The notes under the pieces were generated by a model. The model made no database searches. It was not told the origin of the DNA and saw only the letters and a list, made by a program, of their open reading frames with translations. The position numbers were made by a program, and so were the translations under genes. 64,000 nt of DNA from NCBI RefSeq assembly GCF_900250075.1, contig NZ_LT977070.1:1619634-1683633 (forward strand), in the 5' to 3' direction. The DNA comes from Cupriavidus taiwanensis (GTDB taxonomy: Bacteria; Pseudomonadota; Gammaproteobacteria; Burkholderiales; Burkholderiaceae). Positions 1-8,960 of the stretch are shown here, piece by piece (the first letter of the stretch is position 1; every line of letters starts with the position of its first letter).

Positions 1-20
1 ACCAACTGAGCTAACGCCCC
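1..20 (-). tRNA. tRNA-Lys(CUU), 5' part only, cut by the window edge
   Basis: The first 20 bases are identical to 2790-2809, the 5' acceptor and D-arm end of the complete tRNA-Lys(CUU) further on. The match continues to about base 29, just upstream of the gene. The anticodon is outside the window, so the identity rests on this match. A good promoter lies just upstream on the same strand. Confidence 0.8.
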
Positions 21-33
21 AACGAAGAAAAAG

Positions 34-62
34 ATTGTAGCAAGGTATCGGATGCGGCGCAA
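34..62 (-). promoter_or_regulatory. Sigma-70 promoter for the edge tRNA-Lys
   Basis: On the minus strand a TTGCGC -35 box (62-57) and a TACAAT -10 box (39-34) are 17 bases apart. The tRNA 5' end follows 13 bases after the -10 box, a normal distance for a stable-RNA promoter. Confidence 0.65.
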
Positions 63-161
63 TAGCCTTTACGGGATTTTTTGCGAAGCCTGACCGCTAC
101 AATGCCAGGCCGCCGTCATGCGCCTCCGCGCCGGCACCGCATCCACCTGTTTGCCAGATCC

Positions 162-1070
162 ATGCACGCCAGAGTCCTACGCTATCTCGACGAGGTCGTT
201 CGCCGCGGTTCCATCCGCAAGGCGGCCGAGCACCTGCATGTGGCGCCGACCGCGGTCAACCGGCAGATCCTGGATCTGGAGGCCGAACTGGGCGCGCCGT
301 TGTTCGAGCGCATCAACAAGCGCCTGCGGCTGACGCCGCTGGGCGAGATGGTGCTGGCCCACGTCCGCCAGACGCTGCGCGAGCACGACGCGCTGCGCGA
401 GCGCATCGAGGAGTTCAAGGGCGCGCGCCGGGGCGAGGTCACGCTGGCGGTGACGGCAGGCCTGGCGGGCTCGCTGATGCCGTCGCTGGTGCATGACTTC
501 CGCCAGCGCTATCCGGGCATCGTGGTGCGCGTCAATGACCTGCCGGTGGCTGATATCGTGGCGGCGGTGGAGCAGGGCGATGCCGACCTGGGCCTGGGCT
601 ATGACCTGCCGGAACTGCCGGCCTTTCGTGCGCTGGCCAGCAGCGACTGGCAGATCGGTGCGGTGGTGCCGCCCGGCCATGCGCTGGCGGCGCGGCCATC
701 GGTGCTGCTAAGCGAATGTGTCGGCTATCCGCTGATCCTGCCGGCGCCGTCGTTGTCGATCCGCGCCATCCTCGATGCGGCCTTTGCGCGCAATGCAATC
801 GAAGTGTCGCCGGTGGCGGAGTCGACCTCGACCGTGCTGATCCGCCAGCTGGTGCTGCTGGGGACCGGCATTGCCCTGCTGAACCCGCTCGACGTGATGG
901 AGGAGCGCGCGCGCCAGGCGCTGGTGTACGTGCCCTTGCGCGACCGCCACCTGCAGGGCCAGACGCTGACACTGGTGGCGCGCGCCGGCGGCCCACTCAA
1001 CGCCGCGGCGGCGCTGATGGCCGAGCGCATCGGCGACGCGCTGGCGACGCTGTTCGCGCAGGCCCGCTGA
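162..1070 (+). CDS. LysR-family transcriptional regulator
   Basis: A 302-residue LysR-type activator/repressor. The winged helix-turn-helix occupies about residues 1-60 and carries the usual run of motifs: GSIRKAAEHLHVAPTAVNRQ, then LEAELGAPLFER and LRLTPLGE. An effector-binding domain of the periplasmic-binding-protein type fills residues 90-300. The ATG at 162 was chosen because the family motif starts right after it and the length is then typical. In-frame starts at 81 (TTG) and 102 (ATG) would add an unusual basic extension, and none of the three has a strong Shine-Dalgarno. It stands 140 bases before the deaminase gene on the same strand, so it may control that gene. The inducer is unknown. 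Confidence 0.85.
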   Translation: MHARVLRYLDEVVRRGSIRKAAEHLHVAPTAVNRQILDLEAELGAPLFERINKRLRLTPLGEMVLAHVRQTLREHDALRERIEEFKGARRGEVTLAVTAGLAGSLMPSLVHDFRQRYPGIVVRVNDLPVADIVAAVEQGDADLGLGYDLPELPAFRALASSDWQIGAVVPPGHALAARPSVLLSECVGYPLILPAPSLSIRAILDAAFARNAIEVSPVAESTSTVLIRQLVLLGTGIALLNPLDVMEERARQALVYVPLRDRHLQGQTLTLVARAGGPLNAAAALMAERIGDALATLFAQAR

Positions 1071-1210
1071 GCCGGGCTTCTGGCGGATGTACACTTTTTG
1101 TGGACAGGCTGCTCGGAATTCTGTGCTTGGGAAGAGGCAACGCGCCGCCGTAGACTGGCGGCGATCGTATCTGCCCTCAATCCCATCCGCTTCACAGAAG
1201 GAGTTCCGCC

Positions 1211-2599
1211 ATGACCCTGATCGCCCTCAATGCCGACGTCCTGGTGACCATGGACGCGCAGCGCCGCGAGATCCGCGACGGTGCGCTGGTCGCCGAAGGC
1301 CCCGCGGTGCAATGGGTCGGCCCGACCGCTGAGCTGCCGCCGCAATACCGGCGCATGGTCGACGACGGCAGCGCGCAGGTGCTGGATATGCGCGGCCGCG
1401 TGGTCACGCCCGGGCTGGTCAACACGCACCACCACATGTACCAGAGCCTGACGCGCGCGGTGCCGGCGGCGCAGGATGCCGAGCTGTTCTCGTGGCTGAC
1501 CAACCTGTACATGCTGTGGTCGCACCTGACGCCGGAAATGATCGCGGTGTCGACCAAGACTGCGATGGCCGAGCTGATGCTGTCGGGCTGCACCACCACC
1601 AGCGACCACCTTTATCTGTTTCCCAATGGCTCGCGCCTGGACGACTCGATCGCCGCGGCGCAGGAGATGGGCATGCGCTTCCATGCCGCGCGCGGCTCGA
1701 TGAGCGTGGGCCGCAGCAAGGGCGGCCTGCCGCCGGACGTGGTGGTGGAAGAGGAGGCCGCCATCTTGCGCGACAGCCAGCGGCTGGTGGAGCAGTACCA
1801 CGACAGCGCGCGCCACGCGATGCTGCGCGTGGTGCTGGCACCGTGCTCGCCGTTCTCGGTATCGCGCGACCTGATGCGGGAATCGGCGGTGATGGCGCGC
1901 CACTACGGCGTGTCGCTGCATACGCACCTGGCCGAGAACGACAACGACATTGCCTATTCGCGCAAGAAATTCGGCCTGACGCCGGCGCAGTATGCCGAGG
2001 ACCTGGGCTGGGTCGGCCACGATGTCTGGCACGCGCACTGCGTCAAGCTGGACGACGAGGGCATCGCGCTGTTCGCCCGCACCGGCACTGGGGTGGCGCA
2101 TTGCCCGTGCTCGAACATGCGGCTGGCGTCGGGCATTGCGCCGGTGCGTGCCATGCGCGATGCGGGCGTGCCGGTGGGGCTGGGCGTGGACGGCAGCGCG
2201 TCGAACGACGGCGCGCATATGCTTGGCGAGGCGCGCCAGGCGATGCTGCTGCAGCGGGTCGGCTACGGTCCGGCCGCGATGAGCGCGCGCGAGGCGCTGG
2301 AAATCGCCACGCTGGGTGGCGCGCGCGTGCTCAACCGCGACGATATCGGCGCGCTGGCGCCGGGCATGTCGGCGGACTTCGTCGCCTTCGACCTGGCGTC
2401 GGTCGGGTTTGCCGGCGCCGGCCATGACCCGGTGGCGGCGCTGGTGTTCTGCACGCCGGCCAATGTCGCGGCCAGTGTGATCAATGGCAGGGAAGTAGTG
2501 CGCGACGGCGAGCTGCTGACGGCCGACCTGCCCGCGGTGCTGCTGCGCCATCGCGCGCTGGCGCGCACGCTGTTCGAGCGGGCCAGCGTTGGCGCGTGA
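1211..2599 (+). CDS. 8-oxoguanine deaminase-type amidohydrolase
   Basis: A 462-residue metal-dependent hydrolase of the amidohydrolase superfamily, cytosolic. The closest recognised family is 8-oxoguanine deaminase, which turns 8-oxoguanine into uric acid plus ammonia; hydroxyatrazine-type aminohydrolases are close relatives. The metal-binding HxH is in NTHHHMYQSLTR (His73 and His75), as in Pseudomonas 8-oxoguanine deaminases. Further metal and catalytic motifs follow in order: SLHTHLAEND, WHAHCVKL, AHCPCSNMRL and GLGVDGSASND. A Shine-Dalgarno, AGAAGGAG, ends 9 bases before the start. The substrate is inferred from motif resemblance; triazine, guanine or cytosine-like substrates cannot be ruled out. 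Confidence 0.82.
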   Translation: MTLIALNADVLVTMDAQRREIRDGALVAEGPAVQWVGPTAELPPQYRRMVDDGSAQVLDMRGRVVTPGLVNTHHHMYQSLTRAVPAAQDAELFSWLTNLYMLWSHLTPEMIAVSTKTAMAELMLSGCTTTSDHLYLFPNGSRLDDSIAAAQEMGMRFHAARGSMSVGRSKGGLPPDVVVEEEAAILRDSQRLVEQYHDSARHAMLRVVLAPCSPFSVSRDLMRESAVMARHYGVSLHTHLAENDNDIAYSRKKFGLTPAQYAEDLGWVGHDVWHAHCVKLDDEGIALFARTGTGVAHCPCSNMRLASGIAPVRAMRDAGVPVGLGVDGSASNDGAHMLGEARQAMLLQRVGYGPAAMSAREALEIATLGGARVLNRDDIGALAPGMSADFVAFDLASVGFAGAGHDPVAALVFCTPANVAASVINGREVVRDGELLTADLPAVLLRHRALARTLFERASVGA

Positions 2600-2690
2600 C
2601 ACAGTGCCGTTGCGGCGGGGGCGGTGGCCTCTGCCGCAACGGATCGGTGCGGTCCGGGCCGCCCAGGGCAAAAGGCCGTTGCCAAAAGCA

Positions 2691-2727
2691 AAAGGCCGGA
2701 AGCATTGCTGCTTCCGGCCTTTTTTGT
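2691..2727. terminator. Intrinsic terminator between the deaminase gene and tRNA-Lys
   Basis: A perfect 14-bp stem (2691-2704 with 2709-2722) closes a 4-base loop and is followed on the plus strand by a run of T from 2719. It ends the deaminase transcript. An A-run at the left edge (2691-2693) is short, so its effect on the tRNA transcript from the other strand is less sure. Confidence 0.85.
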
Positions 2728-2733
2728 ATTCGC

Positions 2734-2809
2734 TGGTGGGGCGTGAGTGACTCGAACACTCGACCTACGGATTAAGAGTCCGCTGCTCTACCAACTGAGC
2801 TAACGCCCC
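2734..2809 (-). tRNA. tRNA-Lys(CUU)
   Basis: A 76-base gene including an encoded CCA. Read on the minus strand it starts GGGGCGTTAGCTCAGTTGG and has a CUCUUAA anticodon loop (anticodon CUU). The T arm is GAGTGTTCGAGTCACTC, and the acceptor stem ends CGCCCC-ACCA. Its first 20 bases recur at the left edge of the window, so two tRNA-Lys copies bracket the LysR/deaminase pair. Confidence 0.96.
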
Positions 2810-2822
2810 AACGAAGAACGAG

Positions 2823-2850
2823 ATTCTAGCATGATTTCCGGCGCTGTCAA
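2823..2850 (-). promoter_or_regulatory. Strong sigma-70 promoter for tRNA-Lys
   Basis: The minus strand has TTGACA (2850-2845), a 16-base spacer and TAGAAT (2828-2823). This is near consensus, and the tRNA 5' end lies 13 bases downstream of the -10 box. Confidence 0.8.
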
Positions 2851-3036
2851 TTGCCTGACGCAATTGCCATGGCAAGCTACGCGCACGCGCCCTGCGTGCG
2901 AAGGGGGTGTGCGACGGAACCGAACGGCGGTCGCGGTGGTCTTCCGAATGAACCCTATCGCATGGGGTTCTACCCATACGATTTTGCCGGAGCCATGTTA
3001 GGATGTTTCTCCACTTGCATATGGAGGGCTGCACCG

Positions 3037-3300
3037 ATGGATATCAAATTCCAAGAGCAAGAGCGCTACGACATCAATAACGAAGGCTTGTTGTTCCAGG
3101 CACTTGTCAATGGCGAGAAGGTGACTTGCGTGGTGACACGCGAAGCACTGTGGGAAGGTTTCAGCGCCGACCAGGTGCTGTCACTTGAAGAAGCATTCCG
3201 CGCCGGCCGCGAAACCATCGAACGCGCCGCCGTGGTGCTGATCGAGCAGGGTGCGCCGCAGCCTATCGTCGTCAAGCGCGCCCACGTGGCGCCGATCTGA
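3037..3300 (+). CDS. DUF1488 family protein
   Basis: A small cytosolic protein of 87 residues, acidic and without membrane segments. It resembles the DUF1488 family, small proteins of unknown function common in Burkholderiales; the start MDIKFQEQERYD and a central CVVTREALWEGF-type segment are typical. The ATG at 3037 is chosen because GGAGGG lies 8 bases ahead; a longer in-frame reading upstream has atypical composition. It stands alone between tRNA-Lys and the convergent SulP gene. No function can be assigned. Confidence 0.8.
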   Translation: MDIKFQEQERYDINNEGLLFQALVNGEKVTCVVTREALWEGFSADQVLSLEEAFRAGRETIERAAVVLIEQGAPQPIVVKRAHVAPI

Positions 3301-3479
3301 TGCAGATGGATGCCCCGGCCCGCCCCAGGCAAGCCGCGGGCGCCCATCTTGCATCAGGGTTCAGAGCATAGGCCGTCCGGCCTTGCTTGCCAGCCGGCAC
3401 CGCCGGCGCAGGCAATCCCCAGTTTCTTCCGTTTTTTTCCGCCGTGACGTGGCGAAGCGCGCCTGTGCGGGCGCTGCGC

Positions 3480-5273
3480 TCATGGCTGCGCGGACGCGGC
3501 CGTCGCTGCGGTGGCGCCAGGCCGCGACGCGCATTCCTCGAAGATGCGCACGGTGCAGCGGGCGCAGACTTCCGGCGACAGTTGTCCGATGATGGTGTGC
3601 AGCGCCTGCCGCTTGGTCGGGAACACATGGTCGGCGCCGAGCTTGTCGGTAAAGCCGGTCTGCGCCCAGGTCTGCAGCACCTGCGTGCGCGGCCGGTGGA
3701 AGTACAGGTCGCCGCCGAGCGCGCGCCGCTCGCTCAGCTCGTATTCCCACATTTCCGCCCCGGCGAGGTCGATGAAATTCATGCTCTTGGTCATCGCCAG
3801 CAGGTGGGTCTGGCCGGGATTGACGGTGCGCAGCCAGTGCAGGCGGTCGGTCACGTATTGCACCGCGCCGAAGTAGATCGCACCCTCCATGCGCAGCAGC
3901 TTGAGCTGCGGACATTCCGGCTGCGGACGGCGCAGCTCGTCCAGCGGCGTGAAGCGCCGGCCGGGATCGTCGGCATCCGGCACCAGGCTGCGCACCGCGG
4001 GCCGCGAGGTGCGGTACAGGTAAGCCACCAGCGACAGCACGGTGCCGAGCAGCACCGCCATTTCCAGCCGGATCACCAGCGTGGCGGCAAAGGTGCCGAT
4101 GGCGATCGCGAACTCGGTGCGGCTGAGCGTGAAGATGCGGCGCAGCCGCGCGATGTCGAGCAGGCCCCACGCCACCAGCAGCAGCATCGCCGCGATCGCC
4201 GCCATCGGGATCTGCGCCAGCAGCGGCGCGCTGACCGCGACCAGCGCCACCAGCCACAGCGCCGAGAACACGCTCGCCAGCGGCGTGCGCGCGCCGGCCT
4301 CGAAGTTGGGCACCGAGCGGTTGAGCGAGCCGCACGAGATATAGCCGGAGAAGAAGCCACCCGCGATATTCGACAGGCCCTGGCCGATGAACTCGCGGTT
4401 GGCATCGATATGCTGGCCCGAGCGCAACGCCACCGCCTTGGCGATCGAGATCGACTGGCCCAGCGCGACGATGGTCAGCGCCGCGGCGATGCCCAGCAGG
4501 TCGGGCAGCTTGCGCCAGTCGACGTCAGGCACCTCGAAGTGCGGCAGTGCCGACGGAATCGGCCCCACGACGTTGACGTGGTGGCCGCCAGCCTGGTTCA
4601 GCCACAGCGCCACGCCATAGCCGGCCAGCAGGCCCAGCAGCATGAACGGCAGGCGCCGCCAGAGCCGCTTGCACAGCAGCGTCACCGCCAGCGTGACGGC
4701 GCCGACCATGGCCGCGTCCCAGTTGATGGTGCCGGCATGCTCGAACAGGTGGCGCAACACGCCGAAGGCGCTGGTGCCGGTCGGCACCGACAGGCCGAAC
4801 AGGTCCTTCAGCGCGTACAGCCCTATCAGCGTCGCCGCGCCGCAGGTAAAGCCGAGCAGCACCGACGGCGAAATGAAGTTGGCGAGCGAGCCCAGCCGCA
4901 GCGTGCCCACCGCAAGCTGCATCACGCCGACCACGATGGTCACCGCCAGCGCCAGGCCGATATAGGCCGGGCTGCCCGCGAACGCGAGCGGGCTCAGCAT
5001 CGCGAACAGCGCCAGCGAGTTGGCGTTGGTCGGCCCCGACATGACGTGCCAGCTGGAACCGAACAGCGCCGCCACGATGCACGGCACCACCGCGCTGTAG
5101 ATGCCGTACTGCGGCGGCAGGCCGGCGAGCGTGGCGAACGCCACCCCCTGCGGCAACACCAGCACGGCGCCGAGCAGTCCCGCCACCAGGTCGGCGCGCA
5201 GCGTGGTCGGGTCGACGCGCTGGCTCCAGGGGAACAGGCGTGGCAGCAGGGGTGCGGTGATGGGCGCGGGCAT
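3480..5273 (-). CDS. SulP family anion transporter
   Basis: An inner-membrane SulP (SLC26-type) permease of 597 residues, for sulfate, bicarbonate or a carboxylate. The N-terminal 400 residues are a run of hydrophobic helices starting with DLVAGLLGAVLVLPQGVAFA, then the family segment LAGLPPQYGIYSAVVP. A STAS-like domain covers about residues 430-560, with FIDLAGAEMWEYE as its core strand. The extreme C-terminus carries a small cysteine group (CARCTVRIFEEC) and an Ala/Thr-rich tail. The start at 5273 removes an implausible 25-residue leader that would overlap the upstream gene. The gene follows the MarR-family gene by 19 bases, so the two probably form an operon. The substrate is not visible from sequence. 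Confidence 0.88.
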   Translation of the reverse strand: MPAPITAPLLPRLFPWSQRVDPTTLRADLVAGLLGAVLVLPQGVAFATLAGLPPQYGIYSAVVPCIVAALFGSSWHVMSGPTNANSLALFAMLSPLAFAGSPAYIGLALAVTIVVGVMQLAVGTLRLGSLANFISPSVLLGFTCGAATLIGLYALKDLFGLSVPTGTSAFGVLRHLFEHAGTINWDAAMVGAVTLAVTLLCKRLWRRLPFMLLGLLAGYGVALWLNQAGGHHVNVVGPIPSALPHFEVPDVDWRKLPDLLGIAAALTIVALGQSISIAKAVALRSGQHIDANREFIGQGLSNIAGGFFSGYISCGSLNRSVPNFEAGARTPLASVFSALWLVALVAVSAPLLAQIPMAAIAAMLLLVAWGLLDIARLRRIFTLSRTEFAIAIGTFAATLVIRLEMAVLLGTVLSLVAYLYRTSRPAVRSLVPDADDPGRRFTPLDELRRPQPECPQLKLLRMEGAIYFGAVQYVTDRLHWLRTVNPGQTHLLAMTKSMNFIDLAGAEMWEYELSERRALGGDLYFHRPRTQVLQTWAQTGFTDKLGADHVFPTKRQALHTIIGQLSPEVCARCTVRIFEECASRPGATAATAASAQP

Positions 5274-5292
5274 CGGCGGAAAACGGCGCTGG

Positions 5293-5811
5293 CTAGCCGG
5301 CTTCGCCACCGCGTCCGGAGGGCGGCAAGGCGGCTGGGGCTGGCGCACTGGATTGAGGTGTGGCCGGCTGCGGGCCCAGGCTCGCCAGCATGGCGTCGAG
5401 CGCGCGATAGACCTCGGCCAGGCGCTCGGCGCCCAGCTGCTGTGCGAGCTGCTGGTAGCGGGCGTCGATCAGTGGTTCCATCTGCGCGATGACGTCGCGC
5501 GCGGCATTGGTCAGGTTGACCAGCTGGCGGCGCTGGTCGGTGGCCGAGCGCGTGCGTGCCACCAGCCCGGCGTCTTCCATGCCCGCCAGCATGCGGGTCA
5601 GGCTGGGGCTCAGGATCAGGCAGGCCTCGGCGAGCTGGTTGGGCTCCATCGGCCCGCGCTCGTTGAGCGTGCGCAGCACGCGCCATTGCTGCTCGGTCAC
5701 GCCGAATTGCCGCAGGACCGGCCGGAAGCCGGCCAGCAACGCTTCGCGCGCTTGCAGCAGCAGGTGGGGGAGATTGCGATGGCGAAACATGGCCTGGCTG
5801 GGAGGGCTCAT
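5293..5811 (-). CDS. MarR-family regulator, HpaR-like
   Basis: A 172-residue winged-helix DNA-binding protein. The N-terminus (MFRHRNLPHLLLQAREALL, from residue 8) and the following FGVTEQQWRVLRTL look like HpaR, the regulator of homoprotocatechuate degradation. The recognition helix region reads LAEACLILSPSLTRMLAGME, followed by the wing with DQRRQLV. The C-terminus is a Pro/Ala-rich tail longer than in most family members. It lies just upstream of the SulP gene on the same strand and may control it. No aromatic meta-cleavage genes are nearby, so the HpaR role itself is not implied. Confidence 0.85.
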   Translation of the reverse strand: MSPPSQAMFRHRNLPHLLLQAREALLAGFRPVLRQFGVTEQQWRVLRTLNERGPMEPNQLAEACLILSPSLTRMLAGMEDAGLVARTRSATDQRRQLVNLTNAARDVIAQMEPLIDARYQQLAQQLGAERLAEVYRALDAMLASLGPQPATPQSSAPAPAALPPSGRGGEAG

Positions 5812-5920
5812 GCCCGCAGTGTAGCGGGCACGGCCGGGCGCGGCGAGCGGGGCTTGCCCGGGCTTGCCTGAACCGGCGCCATGCCCCAGCGCGGCCGGCA
5901 GGCGCGCACGCCGCGCAGGG

Positions 5921-6751
5921 TCAGCCGCAATGCAGCGTCGCCACCACCGGGGTGTGGTCGGATGGCTGCTCCCAGGTGCGCGGCACCCGGTCGATCACGC
6001 ACGCGCTGCACTGCTCGGTCAGCGCCGGCGACAGCAGGATATGGTCGATGCGCAGGCCGGCATTGCGCCGGAACGCCAGCATGCGGTAGTCCCACCACGA
6101 GAAGGCCTTCTCCGGCTGCTCGAACTTGCGGAACGCATCGGCCAGGCCGAGTTCGAGCAGCGCGGCAAAGGCGGCGCGCTCGGGCGGCGAGACCAGGTTC
6201 TGGCCTTCCCACTTGGCCGGGTCGTGCACGTCGCGGTCTTCCGGCGCGATATTGAAGTCGCCCAGCAGCGCCAGCCGCGGGTGGCGCGTCATTTCCTCGC
6301 GCAGCCACGCGGTCATCGCTTCGAGCCATTGCAGCTTGTAGGCGAACTTGTCCGAATCGGGCGACTGCCCGTTGGGGAAATAGGCGCAGACCAGGCGCAG
6401 GTCGCCATACGTCGCGGCGATCACGCGCTGCTGCGCGTCCTCGAAGCCGGGGATGTTGCGCACCACGTCGACGGGGCCGGGCATGCTTGCGTCGCGCGCC
6501 AGGATGGCGACGCCGTTGTACGTTTTCTGGCCGGTGTAGACGCTGTGGAAGCCGGCGTTTTCCAGTTCGGCCAGCGGGTACTTGTCGTCGGGCAGCTTCA
6601 GTTCCTGCAGGCACAGCGCGTCGATCGGCGCGCCGGCCTGGTCCTGCTCGGCCAGCCACTGCAGCACCTGCGGCAGGCGCACCTTCAGCGAATTGACGTT
6701 CCAGCTGGCAATGCGCAGCGGGCCCTGGCCCGGCAGTCCCAGCGCGCTCAT
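5921..6751 (-). CDS. xthA: Exodeoxyribonuclease III (AP endonuclease)
   Basis: A 276-residue enzyme of the exonuclease III/EEP family, which cleaves DNA at abasic sites and removes 3' blocks in base excision repair. Active-site motifs are in the normal order: RIASWNVNSLK, CLQELKLPD (metal-binding Glu), VCAYFPNG, GDFNIAPEDRDV, and the terminal SDHTPVVA with the catalytic Asp-His. The ATG at 6751-6749 overlaps the stop of the upstream oligopeptidase gene in an ATGA arrangement, so the two are translationally coupled. That overlap fixes the start; the open frame runs further upstream inside the neighbour. Confidence 0.95.
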   Translation of the reverse strand: MSALGLPGQGPLRIASWNVNSLKVRLPQVLQWLAEQDQAGAPIDALCLQELKLPDDKYPLAELENAGFHSVYTGQKTYNGVAILARDASMPGPVDVVRNIPGFEDAQQRVIAATYGDLRLVCAYFPNGQSPDSDKFAYKLQWLEAMTAWLREEMTRHPRLALLGDFNIAPEDRDVHDPAKWEGQNLVSPPERAAFAALLELGLADAFRKFEQPEKAFSWWDYRMLAFRRNAGLRIDHILLSPALTEQCSACVIDRVPRTWEQPSDHTPVVATLHCG

Positions 6752-8832
6752 GCGGCCATCCCGCCGTGGCGCAGCAGCGCGTCGATCTGCGGCGCGCGGC
6801 CGCGGAACGCCACGAACGAGTCCATCGCCGGGCGGCTGCCGCCCACCGACAGGATCTCGCGCTGGTAGCGCGCGCCGGTTTCGCTGTCGAGGACCGTGCC
6901 CGACAGCTGCGCGGCCTCTTCGAACGCCGCGTAGACGTCGGCCGACAGCACCTCGGCCCACTTGTAGCTGTAATAGCCCGCCGCATAGCCGCCGGCGAAG
7001 ATATGGCTGAAGGTGTTAGGCCAGCGCGACAGCGGATGCTGCGGCACCACGTGCACGCGGTCGTTGATCTGGCGCGACAGCTCCAGCACCGAGGTGGCGC
7101 CGGCCGGGTCGAAGTCGGTATGCAGGTGCATGTCGAACGACGAGAACACGATCTGGCGCAGCGTCATCATGCCGTTCTGGAAGTTCTTGGCCGCCAGCAT
7201 GCGGTCGAACAGCGCGCGCGGCAGCGGCTCGCCGGTGTCGACATGCTGCGTCATGCCGGTCAGCACTTCGTACTCCCAGCAGAAGTTCTCCATGAACTGC
7301 GACGGCAGTTCCACCGCGTCCCACTCCACGCCGTTGATGCCCGACACGCCGAGTTCGCCCACCTGCGTCAGCATGTGGTGCAGGCCGTGGCCGAACTCGT
7401 GGAACAGGGTGATGACCTCATCGTGCGTGAACAGCGCGGGCTTGTCGCCGACCGGCGCCGAGAAGTTGCAGGTCAGGTAGGCCACGGGGGTCTGCACGCC
7501 GCCATGCTCGAGCACCTTGCGCCCGCGGGCGTCGTCCATCCACGCGCCGCCGCGCTTGCCTTCGCGCGCGTACAGGTCGATGTAGAACTGGGCCAGCAGC
7601 GTGCCATCGGGGGTGCTGACGCGGAAGAAGCGCGCGTCGGGGTGCCAGGTCTGCGCCTGCTCGGGCTGGATGCTCACCGAGAACAGCTTCTGCACCACGC
7701 CGAACAGGCCCTCCAGCACCTTGGCTTCCGGGAAATACTGCTTGACCTCGTGTTCGGAGAACGCATAGCGCTGCTGGCGCAGCTTCTCCGAGGCATAGGC
7801 CACGTCCCATGGCGCCAGTTCCGGCAGGCCCAGCTCGGCCGCGGCGAAGGCCTTCAGCTCGGCCCAGTCCTGCTCGGCGTAGGGGCGCGCCTTGACCGCC
7901 AGTTCGTCGAGGAACTTGAGCACCTCGGCCGGCGACTCGGCCATCTTCGGCACCAGCGAGACTTCGCCATAGCACTGGTAGCCGAGCATCTGCGCCTCTT
8001 CGCGGCGCAGGGCCAGCTGCTCGCGCATATTGGCGGTGTTGTCCCAGTCGGGCTGGCCCTGGCCGTGCTGCGGCCCAAGCTCGGATGCGCGCGTGACGTT
8101 GGCCTCGTACAGGGTCTGGCGCAGCGCGCGGTCGTCCGCGTACTGCAGCACGGGGAAGTAGGAGGGGAAGTGCAGCGTGAACTTCCAGCCGGCCTTGCCA
8201 TCCTTTTCCGCGGCGTGGCGGGCGGCTTCACGGGCATCGTCGGGCAGGCCGGACAGGCGCGCCTCGTCCTCGATGACCAGCGCGTAGGCGTTGGTGGCGT
8301 CGAGCACGTGGTCGGAGAAGGCCTTGGACAGCTGGGCCTGCTGCTCCTGGATCTCGGCAAAGCGCGGCTTCTTGTCCTCGGGCAGTTCGGCGCCGCCGAG
8401 GCGGAAGCCGCGCAGCTCGTTCTCGATCAGCTGGTGGCGCGCCGCGCTCATGCCGGCGAACTCGGGGCTGGCCGCCAGCGCCTTGTATTTCTCATACAGC
8501 GCCAGGCTCTGGCCCAGCGACGACCAGAACTCGGTCATGCGCGGCAGGTTCTCGGCATGCGCCTGGCGCAGCTCGGGCGTATCGGCGACGGCGCTGAGGT
8601 GGCTGACCACGCCCCAGGCGCGGCCCAGCGGCTCGGTGGCGGCTTCCAGCGCCTGCACGGCGTTGGCCCAGTCGGCGGGCGTGGCGGGATCCTCGGCGCG
8701 GGCGACGGCCTGTTGCGCGCGTTCCAGCAGCACGTCGAGGGCGGGGCTGATGTGCTCCGGCCGGATCTCGGCAAAGCGGGGCAGGTCGGAAAAGTCCAGC
8801 AGCGGATTGGTAGCGTTGGCGGCGTGGTCCAT
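6748..8832 (-). CDS. prlC: Oligopeptidase A (M3 family zinc peptidase)
   Basis: A 694-residue cytosolic metallopeptidase that degrades oligopeptides, including cleaved signal peptides. The zinc motif HEFGHGLHHML places the ligands at about His478 and His482, with catalytic Glu479. The length matches E. coli PrlC (about 680). The N-terminal half is the helical M3 lid, and DLYAREGKRGGAWMDD is the family segment ahead of the active site. The stop codon overlaps the exonuclease III start. The ATG at 8832 follows a 128-base gap after folD on the same strand, so all three genes may share transcripts. Confidence 0.95.
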   Translation of the reverse strand: MDHAANATNPLLDFSDLPRFAEIRPEHISPALDVLLERAQQAVARAEDPATPADWANAVQALEAATEPLGRAWGVVSHLSAVADTPELRQAHAENLPRMTEFWSSLGQSLALYEKYKALAASPEFAGMSAARHQLIENELRGFRLGGAELPEDKKPRFAEIQEQQAQLSKAFSDHVLDATNAYALVIEDEARLSGLPDDAREAARHAAEKDGKAGWKFTLHFPSYFPVLQYADDRALRQTLYEANVTRASELGPQHGQGQPDWDNTANMREQLALRREEAQMLGYQCYGEVSLVPKMAESPAEVLKFLDELAVKARPYAEQDWAELKAFAAAELGLPELAPWDVAYASEKLRQQRYAFSEHEVKQYFPEAKVLEGLFGVVQKLFSVSIQPEQAQTWHPDARFFRVSTPDGTLLAQFYIDLYAREGKRGGAWMDDARGRKVLEHGGVQTPVAYLTCNFSAPVGDKPALFTHDEVITLFHEFGHGLHHMLTQVGELGVSGINGVEWDAVELPSQFMENFCWEYEVLTGMTQHVDTGEPLPRALFDRMLAAKNFQNGMMTLRQIVFSSFDMHLHTDFDPAGATSVLELSRQINDRVHVVPQHPLSRWPNTFSHIFAGGYAAGYYSYKWAEVLSADVYAAFEEAAQLSGTVLDSETGARYQREILSVGGSRPAMDSFVAFRGRAPQIDALLRHGGMAA

Positions 8833-8960
8833 GGCGTGGTCTCGGTTGGCTGCGCGGTTGGCTGGTCCTGGTCAGGCAATATTCCCGCAGATGGGGCCGG
8901 GGCGGTGGATTTTCCAGTGCCCCGGGTGGCGCATCGGGCGCCGGCGGCAAGCCCGGGAGG

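Noticed and set aside
3387..5492. A 701-codon open frame opposite the SulP gene
   Set aside because: Arg/Gln/His-rich low-complexity product, no start signal, opposite a clear transporter.
5293..5811. HpaR as a sign of a homoprotocatechuate pathway
   Set aside because: No hpa-type catabolic genes are in the window; only the regulator fold matches.
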